Assembly (NCBI GenBank): GCA_022496205.1
Contig: WTXD01000007.1
Coordinates: 186,001-250,000, forward strand
Direction: 5' to 3'
Source: Gloeopeniophorella convolvens
Taxonomy: Eukaryota; Basidiomycota; Agaricomycetes; Russulales
Length of the DNA stretch: 64,000 nt
In this document: positions 1-9,655 of the stretch, piece after piece
Numbering within the stretch: the first letter of the stretch is position 1
Layout: each line of letters starts with the position of its first letter
The notes under the pieces: model-generated
What the model was told of the DNA's origin: nothing
The model's input: only the letters and a program-made list of their open reading frames with translations
Database searches by the model: none
Program-made: the position numbers and the translations under genes

Positions 1-2190
1 TGGCAGCTCATCAAGCCTGTTATTCCCAAGCCCGGGAATCTCCATGTCCATATCTGTCGCAGTCGCAGGGCCGACATTGAAATCGATGGGTGCAGGCGCA
101 GGCGCAGGCGCGGGTGGAGGTTGGGGAGGAGCCACGATGGGCTTTGGGGGCTGGGCGCGAGACTTCACTGGCACCAATGCGGCCATCTCGGCCTTCAAAG
201 TCTCCGCGGCACTCAAGTTGGCCATGCGGATGGCAGCGCGATTCGCAACAACGTCGCGGTTGGATCCGCCAAGGGCCCATGCTGCGGCCCCGGCATTATT
301 GACTGCCTCGGTGTCTTTGACACCACCCAGACCAATGGAGTCGGCTTTAGCGGCAAAGTCGCTCGTCCTGCGGGTCGCGTTCACATCGGCCGTCAGGTTC
401 AGGCTCGGCGACGGGCCAGACCCAGTGCCAGCCTCAATCTTCCGCCGCTTCGCGTTCTGATTCTGACGCTCTTCAGCTGGAAGCATTCATGAGCACTCGA
501 TTTGGAAGGCACAAGATCGGCAAAGCTCACATTCGCGACGCCTCCGGAAGATATCATCCTCACGCCTGGCAAGACCCTCAAGAATGATCTGAGCGCGCTG
601 GAGCACCAGCTGCCCATTGTTCGTGACGTAGCCGCCCATCCTTGGCAGCTCGTCTTTCCAGATTTTGAGCAGAGTATCGATCGCGCCCTCTCGAATCTCA
701 AGCGAGGGGAGATGGGGCAAGAAGTCATTGCCGACAAAGAATATCAAGAGCACCCAGTCGTCAATCGCCATCTCAAAATTGAATGGGAAGGGCGCGTGGG
801 TAACGTTGAGTTCAACCTCCAAGTACTCGCGAAGGATGCTGACATCGAGGAAAATAAATGGTTTCTTCTCCTGGGGCGGGGGCTTTTGTATCTCGGACTT
901 CAGTGTAGTACATTGAGCAGCAAAGTGTCCTTCTTGGCCACAGATGCGACATGCGGTGGAGCTGACAGAGTTGGCGAATACATCCTCACGAAGAACCCTA
1001 AAATGAGGCTCATGCGTAGCAAGAGCAAGCATTATAAGATCAGCATCCTGTGAGAGGGGCGTAAGCAGTGCATATCAGCCGTGAACCGATTATCGTACCA
1101 AACCATAAATAACATGGCGTGTATTGGGGTCATGCCCCGGGTTGGTCCGCTGCCGGCGAATGTAGTCCATTATCTTGTGCTCTCCTTCGCCAGGTACACT
1201 AGCGTCTGAAATTATGATTTCAAGCTGCAATGGAATCAGTCACCTCATCGTAAACGGACATCCAGGAGAACAGACATCTTTCCAACCAGGGTCGTCGTTC
1301 AACTTTTGCACTACCCAGTATCGCAATGACTTTGCCAGAAGTTCCATGAATGGCGTGCCAGGAGTAATTGCATTGGAATCCCATGACTTCTTGTCCTTGT
1401 CATCTTCGCTGATAGTCTTACCCATCGCTGTGTGGTTGTCAGCCGTGTTGTAGTACGTGGCGCATGGTTAGCGTACCTTCCCAGAGTGCGACTGACTCCT
1501 TGTGCGCCTCTTCTTTTTCCTGTGCCTCCTGTGCGGTCCGGAAGCGACGTGAGCGCTGCTGATTCATCTTCGCACGGGGAGCCACGCCATCTGAGGGTAT
1601 GTTAGTGGCGCGAGGGTCTGATAGTGGCACCGGCCCCACCAATGGCCATGAACAAGAGCTTGCGAGGCCGAACCATATTAACGACCCGTTCTGTGTACTT
1701 GAAGATCTCTAGCATCATCTCGCCCTCAGTCTCCGGAGCGGGCTGATGAATGACGGAAACACGGGAAGGATCAAACGTAAGCGCATGCCGGAATTTGGAG
1801 AGACTCGAAAACGAACCTTGCCCTCCGGATGCGTACATGGGTGAACCTGAGTATGTTCTTCAGCATACCCTGATAACAACGCGAGAAAATACGACGCACA
1901 ATACCGTTCATGTCTAGATAGAGGTTGTCAAACTCGGCCTCGTTGGGATTCGGGCCCGACATGTCGATGGGGGCAACCACGTCATTTCCGTCCTCATCTT
2001 GAACCTTTGCAGGCTCTTCCTCTACGACGGCGCTGACTGTGCCAGTGATGAGACCAGTACGGACATCGCAAATGGGAGAGAACTCACTGATCTTAGGATA
2101 CTTTTTGCTGAGCCATCTGAACAGCGCGGGGACACCCTTCGGTGCAAGTTCAGCGGACAAAGAGGCGAACAAAGGGCTGGAACGCACCAT
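1..2190 (-). CDS. RAT1: 5'-3' exoribonuclease 2 (Rat1/Xrn2), 3' part cut by window edge
   Basis: Nuclear 5'-3' exoribonuclease of the XRN family. It degrades 5'-monophosphate RNA and acts in Pol II termination and rRNA processing. Spliced translation gives [18 protein letters not shown], then [10 protein letters not shown], a block around [12 protein letters not shown], and [23 protein letters not shown] knuckle ([14 protein letters not shown], around 860-960) separates Rat1/Xrn2 from cytoplasmic Xrn1. The left end (1-460) is a Pro/Ala-rich linker and the C-terminus lies outside the window. The first coding exon is apparently only the ATG at 2188-2190. A 51-nt intron follows (2137-2187, GTGCGT to AAG), joining M to GVPALF. 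Without splicing the conserved initiator Met would be preceded by 17 extra residues. It is divergent from eIF2B-delta. Family assignment is very secure; the start model is an inference. Confidence 0.95.
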
Positions 2191-2536
2191 GTTTGGATTC
2201 TTGTGTTATAGTAGTAGCAGAAGAACGTGGAACGGACAAATAGAGTATGGCCAGACGGCCGGTGGTGGTGGTGGGATGGAAGAGAGGTTGGCACGACGGA
2301 GTGAACGCGGGCGGCTAGAGCAGCGGTGCTCGCACGGGCTCGGATAACGTAAACACGGCTACACCAACCCAGTGTCAAATAAGGAAACCGTCCACAGTGA
2401 CTCGAATTTATGGATTGTCCGCCCTTGTCCCAAAAGCAAGTCCGTCTCAGTGCTGGATCCCAGTACAACACTCAGGATTCTCTGTGATACCACCCGGTGA
2501 CTATCCTTGGAGCTTACAGTATTCTCGTCTCGGCGC
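2191..2536. other. Divergent promoter region RAT1 / eIF2B-delta
   Basis: These 346 bp lie between two start codons facing outward and should contain both promoters. A (GGT)n tract sits near 2260-2275. I saw no gene and no clear TATA element. Confidence 0.5.
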
Positions 2537-4239
2537 ATGGCTTCCAACATCTCAACTCCAGCGCCACACAGGCCTCCCGGGCCCCCCACTCTTGCCGTGC
2601 AAGCCAATGGCGCCGCTCCCACTGACCCTTCATCCTCGGGATCCGCGCCTGCCAAGCCTCAAAAGCAGATGACTAAAGCCGAACGCAGGGAACTGCAGGA
2701 ACGGCAACGCGCCGCGAAGGCCGCGAAGGTGGCCGCGGGGCCTCAGCCCGTTGCTGGAGGCAAGCCCGCGCATCTGACTGTACCCGCACAGTCGAGTTCC
2801 AAAAGAGGCGCCAGGGGCGCTGGTGCCGAAAGCCCCCAGCAGAGTCGGGGACCCGCAACGCCAGGGTTGAGCGCTGCGTCGAGCAAAGGCGTCAAGGATG
2901 CGAAGGCGGCCGCTGAGGACGTGGTCGGTCGCGAGCGCGGGCTGCGCATCTTCTCCCACTTCGCTCTCCAAAAACCTGTATCGCATGTCGTCAAGGGCGA
3001 CGTGCATCCGTCCATCGTGCGACTCGGCTTGATGTTTGCCGAGTTCAAAATCTGCGGCGCGAACGCGCGGTGCATCGCGACGCTCTCCGTATTCAAACAA
3101 GTGCGCCGCGGCACCACCATCTTGCAGGACGATAGGGCTGATGTCTGCAAAGGTCATACAGGACTACACGACCCCACCGAATAATACCCTCTCTCGGCAC
3201 CTCATGACACATCTCTCGGTGCAGATCAGCCATCTCGTATCTGCGCGTCCGATGTCCGTGACGATGGGCAACGCGATCCGACAGCTTAAGTTGGAGATCA
3301 GCGGCTCAAACATCGATCTTCCCGAACAGGATGTGCGTTCGGCGCCCCTCACGTTTAATCTCGCGAGAACTCTTCGTCTCATTCACTTTGCCTGCAGGCA
3401 AAGGACGAGCTGTGCGGCCAGATAGACAACTATATCCGAGATCGGATTATCATGGCGGATCAGGTTATTCAAGAGACTGCGACGAAGAAGATCCACGATG
3501 GCGATGTGGTGCTGACCTACGCCAGGTAAGCTTTCTTGGATCCGAACCGCGCGCCCGCTCTAAAATTACCGTGAGGTCATCGGTAGTTCAGAAGGTGCTG
3601 CTTGAGGCGTGGGCTGAGGGAACTCAGTTCTCTGTTATCGTCGTGGACTCGCGACCTATGCTGGAGGGTACGGCCAATAGCAACTTGAACGTGCGACTCC
3701 ACACTGACATACTGCAGGGAAGCGCATGCTTTCCGCCCTCGCGGCCGCCTCAATACCCTGCACTTACCTCCTCTTACCTGCCTTGGGTTCTGTGATTTCC
3801 GATGTGTCGATCGTCCTGGTCGGCGCGCACTCCATCCACTCCAACGGGGCGGTCTTCTCGCGCGCGGGTACAGCACTCGTGGCCATGATGGCCAAGCAAC
3901 ACTCGGTGCCTGTCGTGGTATGCTGTGAAACTTACAAATTCTCAGAGGGTGTGCGCCTAGACAGCTTCACGAAGAACGAGCTAGGTAACCCAGGGCTCCC
4001 GTCTTTGCGCCACAAAACTTATAAAGTTTCTAGCCCCAGTCAGCGATGCGTTCTCGACCTTCCCCTCGAATCGGCCGGCGAGTTCTCTCGTCACGCAGAA
4101 CCAGCCCAACTTGGAGATCCTCAATCCACTGTACGACCTCACCCCTCCTTCATGTATCACTGCGGTGGTCACCGAAGTTGGGGTGATCCCACCCGATTCC
4201 ATCAGCTCCATACCACTCGCGTTAGGACGCCTGATCTGA
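2537..4239 (+). CDS. GCD2: Translation initiation factor eIF2B subunit delta (Gcd2)
   Basis: Regulatory delta subunit of eIF2B, the guanine-nucleotide exchange factor for eIF2. An Ala/Lys-rich N-terminal tail (MTKAERRELQERQRAAKAAK) precedes the Rossmann-like eIF2B alpha/beta/delta core. Landmarks are HPSIVRLGLMFAEF, KICGANARCIATL, SARPMSVTMGNAIRQLK, VVDSRPMLEGKRML and VGAHSIHSNGAVFSR near the C-terminus. It ends in ISSIPLALGRLI. At least five short introns restore one frame: after FKQ, after PEQD, after TYAR, inside EGKR, and after NEL. The ATG at 2537 is preferred over an in-frame non-ATG upstream. Divergent from RAT1. Identification is secure. Confidence 0.95.
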
Positions 4240-4440
4240 GCGTGTTGCTTTGTACGAGGGGTGACGAGAAGTTGAGACAAGATTGACTGTAGTAACTCAA
4301 TAACTTATTATCGTCGTCTTGTGTTATCATCGCAACTGTAGTTTTGATATCATAAAGTTGAAATCCGCATCTGTCTCTCTATCTATACTCGGAGTGGGAT
4401 ATCCAAACGACATGGTATTGATATATCCGAGCGTCGGATC

Positions 4441-5223
4441 TCAGTCTACATCGCTCTCTACTTTCTTGCTGAACCCTGCAAGCTGGTGCTCAACCCACTC
4501 AAAGGCACGGTCGGTGGCCACCTCTACGGGGTGGTCGAAGATGAAAGGGAGGGCAGGGACGATTGCGAGACCTGTGGCGGTCGGACCCCAAGTGCGCAAT
4601 CGGAGGTTGGCGGACTTGTCAAAGGCCTTCTTTGCCTGCCTGACAGCAGTGTGGATAGTAAAGGCAGGAAGGGCCCTTGGGGCAAGCGTTGGTTGATGAC
4701 GTCACGGCGCGAAACGAGAGGAGGAAGCTCACATCGAGGCGATCGACTGGAACGCGGCCCGTTTGACTGCAACGAGTCCTACACGGGTTGGTTCCGTAAA
4801 GTGTGCGGCCTCGAACGGGGTAGGGCCACGCCTGTGGGCCTTGTACGACTCGTAGCCCACGTCGCTGCAAGCGCGGTTGATTGAGTGCTAAATGGTGTAG
4901 GAGTGGGCCCTTACCCCGCGAGGTAAAGCCAGGAAATGCCATAAGCCGCTCTTACGACGGCTGGGGGAACGATGGGGCGAAAGGCCTCTCCGACGTCACT
5001 AGTCTGATGCGAAGGAGTGGCTATCACGAGCCTGAGTGCGAGAGGAAGCAGAACTCACGTATGCGAGATATCGCTGGCCAGCGCGGAGGGCAGTCCGAAG
5101 ACGAGCGCCATAGGCAGCGTAGCGGATGTCAGAGTCGGTCGAGTCTGCGTTCTTGTCTGCAAGGTCGTCGGCGGTGGCCTTGGCCGACTGGATGGCCTTT
5201 TCTGTGACCGGTTGGTCTGCCAT
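4441..5223 (-). CDS. Mitochondrial fission process protein 1 (MTP18 family)
   Basis: Homologue of the inner-membrane protein MTP18/MTFP1, which in animals supports mitochondrial fission. Four exons join in frame. The first ends in GQRYLAY at 5059. Exon 2 begins at 5003 with TSDVGEAFRPIVPPAVVRAA; the family signature is DVGEAFR(P/S)LVP. The last exon carries LPAFTIHTAV and a hydrophobic stretch TGLAIVPALPFIFDHPVE, ending KKVESDVD. Two or three hydrophobic segments fit the family. It is divergent from the forkhead gene with only 114 bp between start codons, so the two must share a promoter region. Family call is firm; a fission role in this fungus is by homology only. Confidence 0.88.
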
Positions 5224-5270
5224 GACTGAATAGGAAGCGCGTTGAACGGGCAGGGGAGGAAAGGGCAGGT

Positions 5271-5276
5271 CACGTG
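5271..5276. promoter_or_regulatory. CACGTG E-box in MTP18/FHL1 divergent promoter
   Basis: Palindromic CACGTG in the context GGTCACGTGCG. It lies 62 bp upstream of the forkhead ATG and 48 bp from the MTP18 ATG. The same TCACGTG core recurs in four other promoters of this window (20228, 34773, 43728, 46760). It is a typical bHLH (Cbf1-like) site; binding is inferred. Confidence 0.45.
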
Positions 5277-5337
5277 CGTGTTAGAGCAGGTGGCCTGCGC
5301 TGTGCCGCTTTCACCTTGTCCTCCGTCTCAAGACACC

Positions 5338-7452
5338 ATGGCCTCACGCACCGCCTCTCCCCCAGACGCCCAGCACGTATCCGCAATAGTCGACGACGCT
5401 ACCTTCGCCGCTGAGCCTATGCCGGACAAGATCAGCGCGTACTACAGCCTCGTCTTCCCCAACTTCACATACTACCTCCAGACCCTCACCGTCACCATCG
5501 GCCGCCGCTGCATCCCCACATCCACCGCCTCTTCCTCAGAGCAGACACAGGTTGACGTCGACCTCGGCCCTCTCAAGAGCGTGTCGCGCCTGCACGCCCG
5601 GATCGAGTACGAGGAGGAGGAGGAGCGCTTCGTGCTGGTCGTTCTGGGGAGGAATGGCGCGTGGGTGGACGGGGCCTGGTCGGGCAAGGGGAGCAAGGTC
5701 CCCCTCAGCGAACGGTACGCACTACCGCCCCCCACACTCGATCGATTTTGCTCACATCTGGGGCAGCTCGCAGATCCAGATAGCGTCGCGCACCTTTCAC
5801 TTTGTCCTGCCACCCCCGCCCGCCCCGGAGGAGTCACCGTCCCCTAGCCCCAGGCCGTCTCCTGCGCGCCTGCGCTCTCCGTCCGTCGACATTACGTCCT
5901 TATCAGCACCCTCGCCGATGCCCTCGGTCTCTCCTCCACCTGGTCCCGTATCTCCTCCACCACGTAAAGCCCCGCCTTTACCTCCGCCTATTGCCCAGGC
6001 GCTTCCAAATTCGAACTCAATAGGCAAGTCAAAGACTGCTGCGGGAAAGACTCGCAAGCCAGCAGATGCTCCGCCTCCGCCGCCGAGACCCGCGCCGGAG
6101 GACATGCCTCCCAAGCCACCGCTTACTTATGCGCAATTATGTTACCGTGCGATCAAGTCGCTTGGCGGCAAAGCGACGTTGCAGGACATCATTTCATGGA
6201 TGATGGACAACTTTGACTGGTATCGCTTCAACGAGAAGACGGGATGGGAGGTGTGCTTTCCGCCTTGTGACGTGTAAAGAACCGCTCGACTCACCGCCCG
6301 ATATAGAAATCTGTCCGACACAACCTTTCCTCTAACCGCGCATTTCGCAAGATGGAGAGATCCGCTGGCGAGCGTGGCAAGGGGTTCTACTGGGCAGTCG
6401 AGGAGGACAGCGAACGCATGTTTGAGGAGCAAGAGGCTCGCGCTGCGGCCAGTGCGGCGGCCGCGGGTAAAGACCCCAAGACCGGCGCAAAGAAGGGCAA
6501 GGCAGCAGCCCTACTCGATCCGCCTCTGAAGCGAAGCGTGCGTGGCGAGCCGAAAGGCGCTCCGCTGCCGCCGCCACTCACCTCTGCGCCCTTGGTGGCC
6601 AAGGGCGCGGCTGCGTCTCAGCCATCATCAGGCTCAGCACAAGGAGCTACCTCTCCGCCTGCGCCGACAGTCAAAGCCGAGCCTTTGGCTGCACAGATTC
6701 CCCCGCCTGCGCCGTCACACTCACTGGGGTCTGCGCCCACACCTTCGACTTTGGCAACATCTCAGACTGCGAGTGCTACCTCGTCGGTAGACCCATCTTC
6801 TGCGAACCCTTCAGTATCACCTATTCCCCCTATACCACCGTCTGTCATCCTCCCCATCATCGTCGGACCCGTCCCTGCATCGCACCCATCCGCCGCCTCG
6901 AACAGCACAGCACCAAGCACGAACTCTGGCACGCCGCATTTATCCACACCACCTATTGTACTGCACGAGAACCAGCTGATCCTCAACCCCGCGATCTTCT
7001 CGCACCTCACGCCCGCGCAGCTGCGTGAGCTCGAGGCGCTCGGCGCGCAGAAGGCACTCGAGATCCTGCAGGGGCACATCGTGCGCTTTCTCAAAGAGCG
7101 CATCAAGACGGAGGGTCGCGGGCGTGGGCGCGGGCGGGTGAAACGTCCGCGCGGAGCGGCGCCCGGGGCCACAGGCGCGGCGACGGAGAAGAGGGAGAAG
7201 CCGCCGCCGGGCACGGGGCTGTTCACGACCGCGCCGCTGGCGCCGCGCAGGGTGCCGCCGCCGATGGACGCGCTGCTGCCGACGCCGTCACCGTCGGGCG
7301 CGTCGGACGCGCAGGCGGACGGGGAGGCGGGCCCGCCGTCGCCGATCCTCGTCGTGGATGACGAGGAGCCGTCGGACGGGCCAGCGCCGAAGCGCAGGCG
7401 GTTGGACGTCGTGGGTGAGACGGCGCCGCCTGCTGCTGCCGTCGTGGTTTGA
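5338..7452 (+). CDS. FHL1: FHA-forkhead transcription factor, Fhl1-type
   Basis: Predicted nuclear transcription factor of 668 aa from three exons (5338-5714, 5767-6250, 6307-7452). An FHA phosphothreonine-binding domain (about residues 30-140; SVSRLHARIEY, GRNGAWVDG) is followed by a Pro-rich linker. A forkhead domain follows at about 241-321 (PPLTYAQLCYRAIKS, then WEKSVRHNLSSNRAFRKME and GKGFYWAVEED). The C-terminal half is Pro/Ser/Ala-rich with an R/G-rich basic stretch near 7110-7150 and a KRRR near the end. FHA plus forkhead in this order is the architecture of yeast Fhl1, which regulates ribosomal-protein genes; the target set here is inferred. Splice phases match at both junctions. Confidence 0.9.
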
Positions 7453-7915
7453 GCGCGCTCCCGCCGACTCTGCATGTGTGGTATATCATTACATTACTAG
7501 ATTTCCCTATTCACTCGCTCCTCGCGAGCGCGAGGACACGTCATTCGTGTTGGTTGATTATTTGTCAGTCGTGCGGACTCGAGGTGTGTGGGACAGCAGA
7601 TACCGCATTCATTCGTGAGTGAGCTGTGCTTAATTGCTACTGCTATGTGAATATGCGCTCTAGTCCATTAATGCTTTCTATGGATGAAGCTTTTGCCCGG
7701 TGCGGGAAGTGGGCCATCTGCACATTCAGTCATGCGGGGAGGTTGGCATGCTGCGTGGGGTACCGTATGTATGTGCCAATGCCAATAAAGAAAGCAACGC
7801 GAGATGGGGAGTAGTATACGGGGAGGTGTATGGGATGGTAGCAGGAGTGTCTGAGGAGACACGGGCCCGTCAGAGGACGCACGGGCGCAGAGGCAACGGG
7901 CGCACGCACCGCATC
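7453..7915. other. Convergent 3' intergenic region
   Basis: These 463 bp lie between the 3' ends of the forkhead gene and uS11m. Short ORFs are present but nothing recognisable. AATAAAG near 7785 could serve polyadenylation. Confidence 0.4.
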
Positions 7916-8554
7916 CTACAGCCGACGCATCTTCTTTGCCCGCGTCCCGCCAATCTTGATGGGCGTGTCGTCCGTGACGCGAGTGACATACGGGCGCACC
8001 TCGTCGCCCTCGCTCGTCATGAGCGCCTTGAACACCGCCTCGCGGCCCTGCCCAAAGCCCTTGAAGCGGAACTCGTACCGCGCGCCGGGCACCTCGCCCG
8101 CGAGCTCCTTGACGCGCGCAAACGCGCGCACCGCGCACTGGTACCCCGCCTCGTACCCCGCGCGGTTCGCGCCCTTGAACCCGCACGCGCCGCCCGTCCA
8201 GTGCCCGTCGCGCAGCGGGCGCCCGCGCTCGTCGCTCATGACGATGTGCGTGTTGTTCGGCGTGCAGCGCACGTGCACGAGGTACGGGAGCAGCGCGACC
8301 TGCTTCGAGAGCAGCTCGCGCCGCAGCGGGTTCGTGTCCTTTGTGCGCGCGTAGGCGGCGTTGGTCGGCGGCCCGCCGTCGTGCGCGGGTACGGCCGCGG
8401 GCTCGTCAGCGGCTTCTAGGGGGAGCTGGGATGCGGGGGTGGGCGGGAAATCGATGCGCCGGGGGAGGGTGGTGGAGAGGGCGCGGAGGTGCCATGGCTG
8501 GTGGGCGTGTGCGAAGGCGGAAGCGGGCGACGAGCGCAAGAGCCGCAGAGCCAT
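7916..8554 (-). CDS. Mitochondrial small-subunit ribosomal protein uS11m
   Basis: Single-exon gene, 212 aa. The N-terminus is a typical mitochondrial presequence (MALRLLRSSPASAFAHAH), followed by a short variable region. The C-terminal half is a full uS11 domain: VHVRCTPNNTHIVMSD, GGACGFKGANRAGYEAG, FKGFGQGREAVFKAL, VTRVTDDTPIKIGG and the terminal KKMRRL. The TPNNT and G-rich motifs contact rRNA in the 30S platform. Homologous to yeast MRPS18 and bacterial RpsK. The ATG at 8554 is the only sensible start. Divergent from QCR9 with 183 bp between start codons. Very secure. Confidence 0.95.
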   Translation of the reverse strand: MALRLLRSSPASAFAHAHQPWHLRALSTTLPRRIDFPPTPASQLPLEAADEPAAVPAHDGGPPTNAAYARTKDTNPLRRELLSKQVALLPYLVHVRCTPNNTHIVMSDERGRPLRDGHWTGGACGFKGANRAGYEAGYQCAVRAFARVKELAGEVPGARYEFRFKGFGQGREAVFKALMTSEGDEVRPYVTRVTDDTPIKIGGTRAKKMRRL

Positions 8555-8737
8555 TGGGTGCTGTCGGTATCTGCGCAGGGGAGAGTCGAGACGCGTGCCC
8601 GGATGGGCACCCGGAGCGAGCCGGAGCCCGCAGGCGCGCGCCGTTCAGACTCCGACGCCGCCAACGCTTGCAACGCCGACCACCGCGCCCTCAGCAAAAC
8701 ACCGTCACCGCAACCACTCGCCCGCTCGTCGACATCC

Positions 8738-9099
8738 ATGGCGGTGGGTTCCTCCTCGCCCGCTCAACGGCTCTACTCATGACCGCGCCTTGCAGTTCTC
8801 CACCGCCTTTTACAACACGCTCGTGAAGCGCAACAGTGAGTCGTCCCCGGCACGCCCTGCTGTCCCTGCCCCCGTCCTCACCGCCCGCAGGCGTCTACGT
8901 GACCTCCATCTTTGTCGGCGCGTTCGCATTCGGCGTCGGCTTTGACATCGGCGTGACCAAGTTCTGGGACTCGTGGAACCGTGGGGTACGTCGCGCTGCC
9001 TGCCTGGCCCACCGACCCAGCGTCCGCTCACGCACTTGCGCACAGAAACAATGGAAGGATATCCGCGCCAAGTACGTTGAGGCGGGCGACTCGGAGTAA
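8738..9099 (+). CDS. QCR9: Ubiquinol-cytochrome c reductase subunit 9 (complex III)
   Basis: Small inner-membrane subunit of the bc1 complex, 64 aa from four exons: 8738-8743, 8796-8835, 8891-8985 and 9046-9099. The protein reads MAFSTAFYNTLVKRN, then a single TM segment SIFVGAFAFGVGFDIG, then FWDSWNRGKQWKDI. This matches the Qcr9 pattern FYNTLFKRNSVFV...NKGKLWKD. The first coding exon is only six bases (ATGGCG) followed by GTGGGT, so ORF calling misses this gene. Length agrees with the family (about 60-66 aa). Its divergent partner encodes another mitochondrial protein, uS11m. Confidence 0.92.
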
Positions 9100-9655
9100 A
9101 AGACTGGCGGACGCGGTGGCCCGCGGAGATGCATGTGCTTTACTAGACTTTTTCCCAATCCAACACACTCGCATACTCTCATCCGGAAAAGCACTGGATT
9201 ACCTGAACTTGCGAATTTGACCCGGGGCTCAGAGCGGACAACATGCACGCAACGAATTGAAACGCAAACTCTATGAATTCAATAAACCCAGAGGTACAGA
9301 CAGTCGCATCTACAGAACGAGCATTCAACCAATTGCCAGAGACCGCCAGCAGAGACCGTACGGTACTTGTTAACGTTGTTATATACATGCGCGTGAGGCG
9401 TGATATTATCATGGCGGTGTGCAGCCAAAAGGGCAGAACACAAGTAGTGGTGAAGATATGTGCGGGACAGTATCAACATGTATGCATGGAACGGATATGG
9501 ATGTGCGATAGAAAGTAAACATGAAATGGCAGCAGATGATTAGATACAGTGAAGGGACCACGGTGAAAAACGAAGAGTGAGATGCGAAAAAGGGGAGATG
9601 AGGAACAATATAGACAGGATAAAAAGTGATTTGGGCGCGGTGGGGGGTGGCGCGC
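9100..9655. other. Convergent 3' intergenic region
   Basis: These 556 bp lie between the QCR9 and KCS1 stop codons. The sequence is more AT-rich than the genes and has only unconvincing short ORFs. Probably both 3' UTRs. Confidence 0.4.

Noticed and set aside
2131..2190. RAT1 initiator Met apparently mutated to Lys
   Set aside because: A 51-nt intron right after an upstream ATG restores MGVPALF, so no mutation is needed.
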